Of a stretch of DNA of 64,000 nucleotides, positions 45,986 to 54,541 are shown piece after piece. The translations under genes were made by a program, and so were the position numbers. Each line of letters opens with the position of its first letter. The stretch's first letter is position 1. The DNA is from Phytomonospora endophytica (lineage in GTDB: Bacteria > Actinomycetota > Actinomycetes > Mycobacteriales > Micromonosporaceae): NCBI RefSeq assembly GCF_014202425.1, contig NZ_JACHGT010000024.1, positions 35,793 through 99,792 of the forward strand. The letters run 5' to 3'. Below the pieces are notes generated by a model. That model was not told the origin of the DNA, ran no database searches, and saw only the letters and a list, made by a program, of their open reading frames with translations.

Positions 45986-46831
45986 ATGCGAACCATCCTC
46001 GTCACCGGCGCCACCGGTCAGCAGGGCAACGCCGCCGCCCGCCACCTGCTCAAGAACGGCTGGCACGTCCGCGCACTCGTCCGCGACCCCGCGCGCGCCA
46101 CCGAACTCGCCGCGGCGGGCGCCGAACTCGTCGTCGGCGACATGACCGACCGCGACGCCCTCGACGCCGCCACCGCGGGCGCCCACGGCGTCTTCAGTGT
46201 CCAGCCGGCGAACTTCGGCGAGGAGGTCGTCGACGAGGTCTCGATGGGCGTCAACGTCGCCGACGCCGCCGAGGCCGCCGGAGTCGAGCACCTGGTCTAC
46301 ACCTCCGTCGGCGGAGCCGACCGCGTCGTCGGTGACGGCCCCTGGCACACCAAGACGCGCATCGAGGCCCACATCGCCGGACTGGGGATCCCGACGACGG
46401 TCCTGCGCCCGGTGATGTTCATGGAGAACCACGCGCACCCCGTCATCGGCGTCCGGGGCCCCCGCGCCGTCATCCGCCTCATCCCCGAGACGGCGAGGGT
46501 CCAGCTCATCGCCGTCGACGACATCGGCGCCTTCGCCGCCCTGGCCTTCGCCGACCCCGACCGCCACGCGGGCAAGGCCTACGAACTCGCCGGCGACGAA
46601 CTCACCCGCGACGACCTCGCCGCCGCGATCACGACGGCGGCGGGCCCCATCGACCTCTCGCCGCACACGCCGGAGACCCTGGCGGCCATGGGCGCCGCCT
46701 CCAGTATCCCCACGGGCGAGAGCTTCGCGGGCTGGCGTGCCGACATCCCCGCACTCCGCGAGATCCACCCGGGCATGCTCCGCTTCACGCAGTGGCTGGA
46801 GACGGAGGGGGCGGCGGGGTTGCGGGGATAG
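45986..46831 (+). CDS. NmrA-family NAD(P)-binding oxidoreductase
   Basis: A 281-residue atypical SDR. It starts MRTILVTGATGQQGNAAARH (NADP loop GATGQQG), then RALVRDPARA, HGVFSVQPANFG, VEHLVYTSVGGADR, PTTVLRPVMFMEN and LIAVDDIGAFAALA, all in the family order. The NADP-binding Arg of the first loop is kept in RDPARA. It is expressed under a TetR regulator with a double operator. It resembles oxidoreductases induced by quinone-like toxins but no reaction can be claimed. AAGGAGAAGGAC precedes the ATG at 45986. Confidence 0.9.
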   Translation: MRTILVTGATGQQGNAAARHLLKNGWHVRALVRDPARATELAAAGAELVVGDMTDRDALDAATAGAHGVFSVQPANFGEEVVDEVSMGVNVADAAEAAGVEHLVYTSVGGADRVVGDGPWHTKTRIEAHIAGLGIPTTVLRPVMFMENHAHPVIGVRGPRAVIRLIPETARVQLIAVDDIGAFAALAFADPDRHAGKAYELAGDELTRDDLAAAITTAAGPIDLSPHTPETLAAMGAASSIPTGESFAGWRADIPALREIHPGMLRFTQWLETEGAAGLRG

Positions 46832-47149
46832 CGGGAGGGGTGGGGTGAGGCCTCCACCGTAGGGCGTCGCCGGTGAACGTGAGTCCTGTCGTTGTGGACA
46901 ACTACTCCGTTGTGGAAAACCGGGCGGAACCGGCCGTGAACCCGTGACCCCCGTCTGCGCGCGGCATACGGGGCGGCGTGCGGCGGCACGGGGGCGGCCG
47001 GTAGTGAGCGGTGCGCGGTGGCGGGTGAGCGGCGAACGGCGAAAGCTTCGATACCGCCCCCATCCCGCAGCGGCAAGCGGGCCGAAGGCCCGGAGGCGAG
47101 GAGCCGCATCGCGAGCGCAGCGAGCCGACCAGCCCGGTGAGCCGACAAA
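46832..47149. other. Intergenic region before the tmRNA terminator
   Basis: About 320 bp with no convincing gene. It contains a reverse DnaA-box-like TGTGGACAA (46893-46901) and, 18 bp further, the near match TGTGGAAAA (46911-46919), followed by GC-rich, low-complexity sequence. Confidence 0.5.
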
Positions 47150-47179
47150 AACAGACCGCCCCTCGCGGGGCGGTCTGTT
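47150..47179 (-). terminator. Terminator downstream of tmRNA
   Basis: AACAGACCGCCCC (47150-47162) pairs perfectly with GGGGCGGTCTGTT (47167-47179), with a TCGC loop and a T-rich tract (TTTTTG) on the minus strand. It ends ssrA transcription. Confidence 0.88.
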
Positions 47180-47218
47180 CACAAGGGCTGTCGCGTCCCC
47201 GGCCTAACGGGGTCGCGC

Positions 47219-47593
47219 TGGTGGAGCTGCCGGGAATTGAACCCGGGTCCTTCATCGCTTCGACAGGGCTTCTCCGTGCGCAGCTCGCTGTGTCTTTCCT
47301 CAAGCCCCACCGATCACGCGAGCAAGTCGGTGTGACGGGCTCCAGCCACTGTCCTTTTCGGGTTCAGGCCCTGTGGCCAGTCCTGACGCCCTAGCGTTCT
47401 AAATGATGCCGGCAAACCGGGACGAACGCGGCTCCCGGGCCGGCACCTTCACTGTCGCTTAGGCAGCGAGAGCGAAGGAAGTGCGCTTAGAGTTGGCACT
47501 TGTTGGTTTCCGACACTGATTAACGAGACACTGTCGGCGATCCTCGGCACGCTTCCCCTGAATCGGCGTACAAAGTCGAAACCAGTCAGCCCC
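47219..47593 (-). ncRNA. ssrA: Transfer-messenger RNA (tmRNA, SsrA)
   Basis: 375 nt. The 5' end GGGGCTGACTGG (minus strand from 47593) pairs with CAGCTCC before the ACCA 3' end (47219), with one G-U pair. The T-arm reads GGGTTCAATTCCC and the acceptor ends CCA. The tag reading frame runs from 47497 to 47459: GCC AAC TCT AAG ... GCT GCC TAA, giving ANSKRTSFALAA, a short 12-residue degradation tag ending in ALAA. The neighbouring 5' domain reads ACTTTGTACGCCG. It rescues stalled ribosomes together with SmpB (35515-35994). Confidence 0.95.
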
Positions 47594-47671
47594 CTGTGTA
47601 GTTGTCCGCTAAGCGTAACGCCTCGGCCCCTGGCTCGCATTCCGGTTTCCCTTTGCCGCTTCCACCTGGAC

Positions 47672-48106
47672 TTATGTCTCTCCACCGAGGTCTTGCACGT
47701 AGGCCTGGTAGAGCAGTTCGGTGCCCATCTCGCGGTGGCGGCTCATCTCGGCGACGAGTTCGGCGGACCACCGGCGGACCCATTCGGGGCGGGCGTGTTC
47801 GCTGCGGATGAGCAGCAGGTTGATGGCGGAGGCGAGCCGCGCGCTGTCGCGGCGGAGTTTCCCGACGCGGCGTTCGAGCCGGGGCGCGGCCTCGCAGAGT
47901 TCGCGGTAGAGGCCGGTGGGCCCCTCCGTGGTGGCGACGTGCGCGTAGAACGCGTCGCGCAGAGCGTAGACGCTCTGCCGCAGTCTGGAACGCCAGACCT
48001 CCTCGCCCGACGAGAATCTCCACTCGCGGGTGTCGGATGCCGCGTATCGCTCCAGCTGTTGAATGTTGTCGAGGTAGTCGACGCCGTACTGGGGTGTCGC
48101 CGCCAT
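47672..48106 (-). CDS. Uncharacterised small helical protein
   Basis: A 144-residue protein of no recognised family. It is predicted almost all helical, with Arg/Glu/Leu-rich segments (LERYAASDTREWRFSSGEE, RLRQSVYALRDAFYAHVA, LCEAAPRLERRVGKLRRDSA, EWVRRWSAELVAEMSRHR). No signal peptide, no membrane segment, no Cys cluster (a single Cys). The start ATG at 48106 is strongly supported by GGAGG 6 nt upstream. The stop is TAA. It lies immediately upstream of tmRNA on the same strand (78 bp gap); a functional link is possible but unproven. Confidence 0.7.
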   Translation of the reverse strand: MAATPQYGVDYLDNIQQLERYAASDTREWRFSSGEEVWRSRLRQSVYALRDAFYAHVATTEGPTGLYRELCEAAPRLERRVGKLRRDSARLASAINLLLIRSEHARPEWVRRWSAELVAEMSRHREMGTELLYQAYVQDLGGET

Positions 48107-48393
48107 GGCGCACCTCCTTCGGGGTGCCTACTGACCGACCGGCAAGCGGTCCACACCGTGGCGGGCTCACCGAGGCGATGCCACCCAGCCGGTGTCGGTC
48201 ATCCGTCAGCGGGCTTCTATAGATGATCGGCCATGAGGCGGGACAATGTCCAGAGCTACCGCGTGGTCACCTGATGTCGTCACGCCTGCCCAGTACGGGC
48301 GTGGCCGCCGTGGCGCGTGGTGCGCCTGTGGCTTCACTCTTACGGCTCGGTGACATCGGCGCGGGTGGAACGCCGAAAACGCGGCTTCGCGCT

Positions 48394-48399
48394 TACGGT
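48394..48399 (+). promoter_or_regulatory. -10 hexamer TACGGT of predicted leaderless response regulator gene
   Basis: TACGGT, then 6 nt, then ATG at 48406. No Shine-Dalgarno sequence. The 299 bp between the upstream gene and this ATG hold nothing else I can name, apart from TATAGA at about 48219. Confidence 0.45.
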
Positions 48400-48405
48400 T
48401 GGGCC

Positions 48406-49116
48406 ATGGCCGCCGATACCCGACATGTCCTCGTCGTCGACGATGATCCGACCGTGAGCGACGTGGTCCGCCGTTACCTGGAGCACGCGGGTCTTAGGGT
48501 GACGCTGGCCGCCGATGGTGTCGCGGGGCTGCAGGCGTTCCGGGAGGGCGCTCCGGACCTGGTGGTGCTGGATCTGATGCTTCCAGGTGTCGACGGCATC
48601 GAGGTCTGCCGTGTCCTGCGGTCCACTTCGGACGTTCCGGTGGTGATGCTGACGGCGCTCGGCGAGGAGGCCGACCGGGTCCTCGGTCTGCGGGTCGGCG
48701 CCGACGACTACGTCACGAAGCCCTTTTCGCCGCGTGAGCTGGTGCTGCGCGTCCAGTCGGTGCTGCGGCGGGCGGGCGCGGCGGCCCGGAGCGCGCCGGC
48801 CGAGGTCCTCACCGACGGGGGCCTCGTCGTCGACGCCGGCGCCCGAGTGGCCACTTTGGAGGGTGAGCCGCTCGCCCTGACGGTCCGCGAGTTCGACCTG
48901 CTCACCCATCTCCTGCGCCATCCCGGCCGCGCGTTCCGCCGCGCCGAACTCCTCGAAGAGGTCTGGGGCTGGAACTTCGGCGACCAGTCGACGGTGACCG
49001 TGCACGTCCGCCGCCTTCGCGAGAAGGTGGAGGCCGACCCCGCCGACCCCCGCCGCATCCGCACCGTCTGGGGTGTCGGCTACCGCTTCGAGCCCGTGGA
49101 GGCCACCGTTGCGTGA
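48406..49116 (+). CDS. OmpR/PhoB-family response regulator
   Basis: A 236-residue response regulator. Receiver: VLVVDDDPTVSD (acidic pair), VVLDLMLPGVDG (phospho-Asp, ~57), VVMLTALG (Thr) and YVTKPFSPREL (Lys). The winged helix is TVREFDLLTHLLRHPGRAFRR and QSTVTVHVRRLREKVEADP, ending RTVWGVGYRFEP. It is coupled to a histidine kinase gene by an 8-nt overlap. The cue and regulon are unknown. Confidence 0.93.
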   Translation: MAADTRHVLVVDDDPTVSDVVRRYLEHAGLRVTLAADGVAGLQAFREGAPDLVVLDLMLPGVDGIEVCRVLRSTSDVPVVMLTALGEEADRVLGLRVGADDYVTKPFSPRELVLRVQSVLRRAGAAARSAPAEVLTDGGLVVDAGARVATLEGEPLALTVREFDLLTHLLRHPGRAFRRAELLEEVWGWNFGDQSTVTVHVRRLREKVEADPADPRRIRTVWGVGYRFEPVEATVA

Positions 49117-50122
49117 CCTGATCCTCGTCGGCCTCATCGCCCTCGCCGGTTCGCTCGCCGTCGCGATCCCCGGTGCGCTCGTCCTGCGCCGCCTGCGCGG
49201 CCGCAGCGTGACCGCGCACGTCGGCGGGGTCCTCGCCGTCACCGTCCTGGCCGTCGCGGCGGGCGTGGTCAGCACGGCCCTGGCCATGTTCATCAGCGAG
49301 CACGACCTGACCGTCCTGCTCGTCGTCATCGCCGTGACCGGCGTCGTCAGCCTGTCGGTGGGCCTGTGGCTCGGCAGGCGCCTCACCGCCGAGGCGATGT
49401 GGGCCGCCGAGGCCCGGCAGCGCGAGCGGACCCTGGAGGCCGGGCGTCGCGACCTGGTCGCGTGGGTGAGCCACGACCTGCGCACGCCCCTCGCCGGGAT
49501 GCGCGCGATGGCCGAGGCCCTCGAAGACGGTGTGGTCATCGACCAGGGCACGGTCGCCGACTTCCACCGGCGCATCCGGGTGGAATGCGACCGGATGGCC
49601 GCGCTCGTCGAGGACCTGTTCGAACTGTCGCGCATCAACGCCGGTGCCCTGCGCCTGACCATCGAGTCGCTCTCGCTGCGCGACGTGGTCTCCGACGTCG
49701 TCGCGACCGTCGCGCCCGTCGCCGAGGCGAAACGCGTGCGGCTCGTCGCCGTCGACAGCGCCTGGCCCGTCGTACGGGGCAGCGAGAAGGAGCTGTCCCG
49801 GGTCGTCGCCAACCTCCTGCGCAACGCCATCAGCAACACCCCCGCCGACGGCACGATCACCGTCACCGGCGGCGGCGACGGCGACGCCGGGTGGTTCGCC
49901 GTCACCGACTCCTGCGGCGGCATAGCCGAGCACGACCTCCCGCGGCTGTTCGAGGTCGCCTTCCGTGGTCAGAGTGCCCGCACGCCCGGCGAGACGCCCG
50001 GCGGCGGACTCGGTCTGGCGATCGTCCGCGGGCTCGTCGACGCCCACCACGGGGAGGTCTCCGTCGCGAACGTGACTCACGGATGCCGCTTCACAGTCAG
50101 GATCCCGGCCGCTACGGTGTGA
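49109..50122 (+). CDS. Sensor histidine kinase
   Basis: A 337-residue kinase, partner of the preceding regulator. Three membrane segments fill the first ~100 residues (RDLILVGLIALAGSLAVAI, GGVLAVTVLAVAAGVVSTAL, VLLVVIAVTGVVSLSVGLWL), leaving almost no extracellular sensor domain. H-box AWVSHDLRTPLAGMRA (His ~117), N-box LLRNAISNTPADGT, G1 DSCGGIAEHDLP and G2 GGGLGLAIVRG. TTG at 49109 is preferred: GGAGG lies 6-7 nt upstream (GGAGGCCACCGTTG). A longer in-frame start at 49073 lies inside the regulator gene. Confidence 0.9.
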   Translation: MRDLILVGLIALAGSLAVAIPGALVLRRLRGRSVTAHVGGVLAVTVLAVAAGVVSTALAMFISEHDLTVLLVVIAVTGVVSLSVGLWLGRRLTAEAMWAAEARQRERTLEAGRRDLVAWVSHDLRTPLAGMRAMAEALEDGVVIDQGTVADFHRRIRVECDRMAALVEDLFELSRINAGALRLTIESLSLRDVVSDVVATVAPVAEAKRVRLVAVDSAWPVVRGSEKELSRVVANLLRNAISNTPADGTITVTGGGDGDAGWFAVTDSCGGIAEHDLPRLFEVAFRGQSARTPGETPGGGLGLAIVRGLVDAHHGEVSVANVTHGCRFTVRIPAATV

Positions 50123-50222
50123 TCGTCACCGTCCGGTGTCGGTAGAGGTACTGTGCAGTGCCCGGTTCACCCGCTAACGTGCGTGGGGTAGGTACGGCGT
50201 ACCGGGCGAAGGGAGGGAAACG

Positions 50223-50813
50223 GTGTCTGAGGAGACCGGAATGATCGACTACCGGACCGTCGCGTCCCTCTCCGGGCGCCTGCTCGTGGCGAGTCCGGTG
50301 CTCAAGGACCCGAACTTCGACCGCACCGTCGTGCTCCTCCTCGGGCACGAGCCGGACGGGGCCCTCGGCGTCGTCCTCAACCGCGCCACCGAGATGCCGG
50401 TGACCGATGTTCTCGAAGGCTGGGACGGACTGATCCCCGAACCGGCGGTCGTCTTCGAGGGCGGCCCGGTGCAGCCGGAGTCGGCGATCGCCGTCGCGCG
50501 TCTGCGGACCGACGTCAGCCAACCCGCCTGTTTCCGCACCTTCGCCGGGCGGCTCGGGACGCTCGACCTCGCCGCCGACCCGGAGCCGCTCGCCGACTCC
50601 ATCGACGGCCTGCGGATCTTCGCCGGTTACGCCGGCTGGGGGCCGGGTCAGCTGGAGAACGAGATCGACGAGGGCGCGTGGCTGGTCTTCGACGTGCTCC
50701 CCGGCGACGCCTTCTCCCCGACGCCGGAGGAGCTGTGGCCGATGGTCTGGCGCCGCCAGGTCGGTCTGCTCGCGGCCGTCGCCTTCTACCCGGCAGACCC
50801 GGGGATGAACTAG
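50223..50813 (+). CDS. YqgE/AlgH family protein
   Basis: A 196-residue protein of the YqgE/AlgH fold. Typical blocks are SGRLLVASPVLKDPNFDRTV, LLLGHEPDGALGVVLNRAT, VFEGGPVQPESAI, LRIFAGYAGWGPGQLENEID and EGAWLVF. AlgH is linked to gene regulation in Pseudomonas, but most members have no proven function. GTG at 50223 is preceded by AAGGGAGGGAAAC. It begins 100 bp after the sensor kinase. Confidence 0.92.
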   Translation: MSEETGMIDYRTVASLSGRLLVASPVLKDPNFDRTVVLLLGHEPDGALGVVLNRATEMPVTDVLEGWDGLIPEPAVVFEGGPVQPESAIAVARLRTDVSQPACFRTFAGRLGTLDLAADPEPLADSIDGLRIFAGYAGWGPGQLENEIDEGAWLVFDVLPGDAFSPTPEELWPMVWRRQVGLLAAVAFYPADPGMN

Positions 50814-50871
50814 AGTTTCCGTCGATCTTGTGAACATGCTCGGATCTGTTCGATTCTGAGCTGTCGCCGCA

Positions 50872-52647
50872 ATGTGGACGGAGACCCCCGCCGTGTACAC
50901 CCTCACGCAGATCCGCGCGGCCATCGACGCCGCCGAACCCACCCCGATCCTCGACGAGGTTGCCTTCCGCGCCGCCGCCGACCGTCCCGAACACACCGAA
51001 CTGCTCGCCGGTGTCCGGGCCGAGGCCGCCCGCGAGGAGCCGCTGCCCGAACTGACCCACGAGCTGTACGGCCGCTACGTTCGCGACGGCGACCGGATGG
51101 CCTACGAACGCCGCTACTTCGCCCGCCGCGCGCGGCTGGTCGCGTGCGCGGCCGCCGCCCTCGTCGACCGGCGGCCCGAAGACCTCGCCCGCCTCGACGA
51201 GGTCCTCTGGCGGATCTGCGACGAGTACAGCTGGTGCCTGCCGGCGCACAAGCACCACGCCGACATCTTCGGCCGCACCCCCGACCTCGGCGTCGACCTC
51301 TTCGCCGCCGAGACCGCGCACACCCTCGCCGAGACCGTCGGGCTCCTGCGGACCGAACTGGCCCCGGAGACCGTCGCCCGCGTGGAGGGCGAGGTCCGCC
51401 GCCGGGTCCTGGCGCCCTGGCTCGACGACATCCGCCCGCAGCACTGGGAGACCATGACCAACAACTGGTCGGCGGTCTGCGCCGGTGCGGCCGGGATGGC
51501 CGCGCTGTGGCTCGACGACGGCGAACCCCGCCGCCTGACCGGTGTCGTGGACCGGATCCAGCGCGCGATGGAGGTCTTCCGCTCCGGCTTCGAAGCCGAC
51601 GGCGGCTGCCCCGAGGGCCTGTCCTACTGGGTCTACGGATACGGCTACTTCGTCTACTTCGCCGAAGCCCTGCGTGCCCGCACCGGGCTCGACATGCTGC
51701 CCGAAACCCGTGCCGTCGCGGCGTTCCCGTCGGTCGTGGACTTCGGCGACGGCCGCTGCGTGAGCTTCTCCGACGGCGGCGAGGACGCCTACGTCCCGAC
51801 CGGCCTCGCCTCCCTGCTGCACGAGAGGCTCGGCACGGTCGTGCCGGAGCTGACCGGCGTCACCGGCTTCGAGGTCGACCACTGCCACCGCTGGGGCCAC
51901 CTCTCCCGCGATCTACTGTGGACGGACCCGGAGCTCATCGGCCGTCGCGGTCCCGACCGCCGCGACTACCTGCCCGACCTGGCGTGGGTCGTCGACAGGT
52001 CCACGGTGGACGGTGTACGGATCGGCTTCGCCGCCAAGGGGGGCCACAACGCCGAACCGCACAACCACAACGACCTCGGCCACTTCCTGCTGTACTGCGG
52101 CGGCGAGCAGCTGCTCGCCGACCTCGGCGCCGGCCTCTACGACAAGGCCTACTTCTCGCCGCGGCGCTACGACTCGATCTACCCGTCGGCCGAAGGTCAC
52201 TCCGTCCCGGTCATCGGCGGCGCGATCCAGCAGGCGGGCCGCGAGCGGGAGGCCGTCGTCGTCGAGCACCGCGACACCGGCGAGGGCGTGCACCTCGAAC
52301 TCGACCTGTCGGCCGCCTACGACATGGAAGGCTCCTTCACACGCGTCTTCGACTGGTGGTCGACCGGCGAACTGTCCATCAGGGACCGATTCAGCGCCAC
52401 GGGCGTACCGCTGGTCGAGCGCTTCGTCAGCCGCGTCGAACCCGTCCTCGGCGACGGGATCATCGTCTGGCGCGGCAAACGGGGCCGGGTGACGCTGACC
52501 TACGAACCGGGGCACTTCACCGCCACGTCCGACCGGATCGACACCGTCGACCACCACCAGAACCCCGACACCGTCCACCGGCTCCACCTGACCGGGAAGA
52601 CCGCCGCCGAGCACTCCCTGTCCATCACGCTGGAAGTGCTCGACTGA
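50872..52647 (+). CDS. Heparinase II/III-like polysaccharide lyase-type protein
   Basis: A 591-residue protein with the heparinase II/III (PL12/PL15-like) layout. A helical N-terminal toroid domain (~1-380: SWCLPAHKHHADIFG, ETMTNNWSAVCAGAAGMAA, CPEGLSYWVYGYGYFVYFA) is followed by a beta-sheet domain with the His/Asn-rich motif GGHNAEPHNHNDLGHFLLY (residues ~391-409) and SVPVIGG later. No signal peptide is visible, so it is probably cytoplasmic. The glycan is unknown. ATG at 50872 is chosen; GTG at 50893 is an alternative. Confidence 0.83.
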   Translation: MWTETPAVYTLTQIRAAIDAAEPTPILDEVAFRAAADRPEHTELLAGVRAEAAREEPLPELTHELYGRYVRDGDRMAYERRYFARRARLVACAAAALVDRRPEDLARLDEVLWRICDEYSWCLPAHKHHADIFGRTPDLGVDLFAAETAHTLAETVGLLRTELAPETVARVEGEVRRRVLAPWLDDIRPQHWETMTNNWSAVCAGAAGMAALWLDDGEPRRLTGVVDRIQRAMEVFRSGFEADGGCPEGLSYWVYGYGYFVYFAEALRARTGLDMLPETRAVAAFPSVVDFGDGRCVSFSDGGEDAYVPTGLASLLHERLGTVVPELTGVTGFEVDHCHRWGHLSRDLLWTDPELIGRRGPDRRDYLPDLAWVVDRSTVDGVRIGFAAKGGHNAEPHNHNDLGHFLLYCGGEQLLADLGAGLYDKAYFSPRRYDSIYPSAEGHSVPVIGGAIQQAGREREAVVVEHRDTGEGVHLELDLSAAYDMEGSFTRVFDWWSTGELSIRDRFSATGVPLVERFVSRVEPVLGDGIIVWRGKRGRVTLTYEPGHFTATSDRIDTVDHHQNPDTVHRLHLTGKTAAEHSLSITLEVLD

Positions 52648-52664
52648 AGAATCACTGAGGAGTC

Positions 52665-52670
52665 TTGACA
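52665..52670 (+). promoter_or_regulatory. -35 hexamer TTGACA of serine protease gene 1
   Basis: TTGACA in TCTTGACA; the same TCTTGACA block precedes the second paralog (53628-53635), so the promoter was probably copied with the gene. The -10 element is not clear. Confidence 0.4.
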
Positions 52671-52772
52671 GCCCGGTGCCCGACATGGGAGACATGTGAA
52701 CCACGGGATGTGTGATCCCGTGCGAACTCGACAGTCCATGGTGGACTTTCGCGGATCCCTTGGAGGCCAAGC

Positions 52773-53549
52773 ATGTCCAGACCCACTCCACGCCGCCTCG
52801 CGTTACTTCTCAGCGCGCTCGCCCTCGTCCTCTTCGGTGCCTTCGCGGCGACCCCGGTACACGCCGCGCCGCCCGGAGACGGCGGGGGCGTCATCACGCC
52901 CGACATCGTCGGCGGCGGATACGCCACCACCGGCCGCCCGTGGATCGCGGCCCTGCACAGCAACGGTTCGTTCACCTGCACGTCGAGTCAGATCAGTGCG
53001 AGCTGGATCCTGACGGCCGCGCACTGCGTGCCCGGCAACTCCGGTTACTCGGTGCGGATCGGGTCGCTCAACCGCTCTTCGGGCGGCACCGTCCGCAACG
53101 TCGACAGCGTCGTGCGGCACCCCAACTTCAACTGGCCCGCCTACGACATCGCCCTGCTGCACCTGTCGCAGCCCTTCACCAACACCTATGCGCCGATGGC
53201 CAAGGTGTCCGGTGACTTCGCGGTGAACCAGGCCGCCACGATCTACGGCTGGGGTTCCGAACACGCCGACTGGAGCGGTCCGCTGCCCGAGCGGCTGAAG
53301 TTCGCCAACGGCAACGTGTCCAGCACGTCCTGCGCCAGCTCCGTGATGCCCGCGATCTGCACGCAGACCGACGGCTCCGTGGCCGGCGGCGACTCCGGCG
53401 GACCGGCGATCGTGCTGAGCCCGCGCACCGGGACCTACCTGCTCGCCGGGGTCTGCGCCGTCGGGCACAAGCCCGCGGGCTCGGGCTGGGCGGCCTACAC
53501 GCCGATCTTCCGGCACTGGACCTGGATCTCCCAGACGACCGGACTGTGA
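52773..53549 (+). CDS. Secreted trypsin-fold serine protease (S1), copy 1
   Basis: 258 residues. Signal peptide ~1-31 (LALLLSALALVLFGAFAATP then VHAAPP), a short propeptide-like stretch and the mature start IVGGGYATTGRPWIA. Catalytic triad: His in ILTAAHCVP, Asp in AYDIALLHL and Ser in SVAGGDSGGPAI. Position 189 (chymotrypsin numbering) appears to be Ser (GSVAGGDSGG), not Asp, so trypsin-like cleavage after Lys/Arg is unlikely. Three Cys pairs are likely (FTCTSS/AAHC, TSC/ICTQ, VCA). GGAGGCCAAGC precedes the ATG. It is paired with the next paralog. Confidence 0.92.
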   Translation: MSRPTPRRLALLLSALALVLFGAFAATPVHAAPPGDGGGVITPDIVGGGYATTGRPWIAALHSNGSFTCTSSQISASWILTAAHCVPGNSGYSVRIGSLNRSSGGTVRNVDSVVRHPNFNWPAYDIALLHLSQPFTNTYAPMAKVSGDFAVNQAATIYGWGSEHADWSGPLPERLKFANGNVSSTSCASSVMPAICTQTDGSVAGGDSGGPAIVLSPRTGTYLLAGVCAVGHKPAGSGWAAYTPIFRHWTWISQTTGL

Positions 53550-53629
53550 CGCCCCGATGGCGGCGGCGACCGCCCCCGGTCGCCGCCGCCATCCCTTGCG
53601 GCACAAGAGATCGCGGGATGGGACAACTC

Positions 53630-53635
53630 TTGACA
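53630..53635 (+). promoter_or_regulatory. -35 hexamer TTGACA of serine protease gene 2
   Basis: TTGACA in TCTTGACA, matching the block upstream of copy 1. It lies between the two genes and gives copy 2 its own promoter. Confidence 0.4.
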
Positions 53636-53698
53636 AGCCGATCTGATCCCGGCAAAACTCAGCGGGCGACAAACCACCATTACCCCCTTAGGAGAAAC

Positions 53699-54472
53699 AT
53701 GTCCGTCACACCCCTTCTTCGGCGTCTCGGCTTACTTCTCTCGACCGTTCTCCTCGCCGTACTCGGCTCACTCGTGGCGACCCCGGCATCCGCCACGGCC
53801 CCCGACGGCGGCGTCATCACCCCCGACATCGTCGGGGGTGGAGTCGTCGAGGACACCAAACCCTGGATCGCCGCCCTGCACAGCAACGGCGGATTCACCT
53901 GCACCTCCACGCAGATCAGCGCGAGCTGGATCATCACCGCCGCGCACTGCGTGCCCAACGACACCGGCTACTCCGTGCGCATCGGGTCGCTGACGCGGTC
54001 CTCGGGCGGCACCGTCGTCGCCGTCGACCAGGTCATCCGGCACGAAGGCTTCGACTGGCCGACCCACGACATCGCGCTGCTGCACCTCGCGACACCGTTC
54101 GAGAACACCTACGTCGCCATGGCCGACGGCTCCGGCGACATCGCCCTCAACCAGAGCCTCACCCTCTACGGCTGGGGATCGGAGAACCCCGACTGGTCCG
54201 GTCCGCTGCCCGAGAACCTCAAGTACGCCGACGGTTACCTGTCCGCGACCGGCTGCCACAGCGACGCGGCACCCCTGCTGTGCACGCAGACCGACGGTTC
54301 GGTCGCCGGCGGCGACTCCGGCGGGCCCGTGTTCGTGCAGAGCCCGGCGACCGGCGACTACGTCCAGGCGGGCGTGTGCGCGCTCGGCTGGCAGCCGGCG
54401 GGCAACGGCCAGGCCGGATACACCTCGATCCCGTCGCATCGTGAGTGGATCACGCAGCACACGGGGGTGTGA
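53699..54472 (+). CDS. Secreted trypsin-fold serine protease (S1), copy 2
   Basis: 257 residues, clearly homologous along its whole length to copy 1 (for example SGGTVV/SGGTVR, GGDSGGP, GYSVRIGSL, PDIVGGG). Signal peptide ~1-30. Mature start IVGGGVVEDTKPWIA, His in IITAAHCVP, Asp in THDIALLHLA and Ser in SVAGGDSGGPVF; Ser at position 189. GGAGAAAC precedes the ATG at 53699. The intergenic 150 bp is also partly similar around TTGACA, so the pair arose by tandem duplication. A terminator follows. Confidence 0.93.
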   Translation: MSVTPLLRRLGLLLSTVLLAVLGSLVATPASATAPDGGVITPDIVGGGVVEDTKPWIAALHSNGGFTCTSTQISASWIITAAHCVPNDTGYSVRIGSLTRSSGGTVVAVDQVIRHEGFDWPTHDIALLHLATPFENTYVAMADGSGDIALNQSLTLYGWGSENPDWSGPLPENLKYADGYLSATGCHSDAAPLLCTQTDGSVAGGDSGGPVFVQSPATGDYVQAGVCALGWQPAGNGQAGYTSIPSHREWITQHTGV

Positions 54473-54494
54473 CGAGCACGTTGGAAGAGCGGGA

Positions 54495-54522
54495 AGGCCC
54501 GGCGTCAGGGGACGCCGGGCCT
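54495..54522 (+). terminator. Hairpin between protease 2 and the rhodanese gene
   Basis: AGGCCCGGCGTC (54495-54506) pairs perfectly with GACGCCGGGCCT (54511-54522) around AGGG. No T-run; likely a shared terminator of the convergent genes. Confidence 0.7.
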
Positions 54523-54541
54523 CGCGTCAGGTGATCGGGGG

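Noticed and set aside
47221..47260. A separate tRNA gene ending in the GGTTCAATTCCC-type T-arm
   Set aside because: The T-arm and acceptor belong to the 3' end of tmRNA; the matching 5' half is 350 nt away, with the ALAA tag between.
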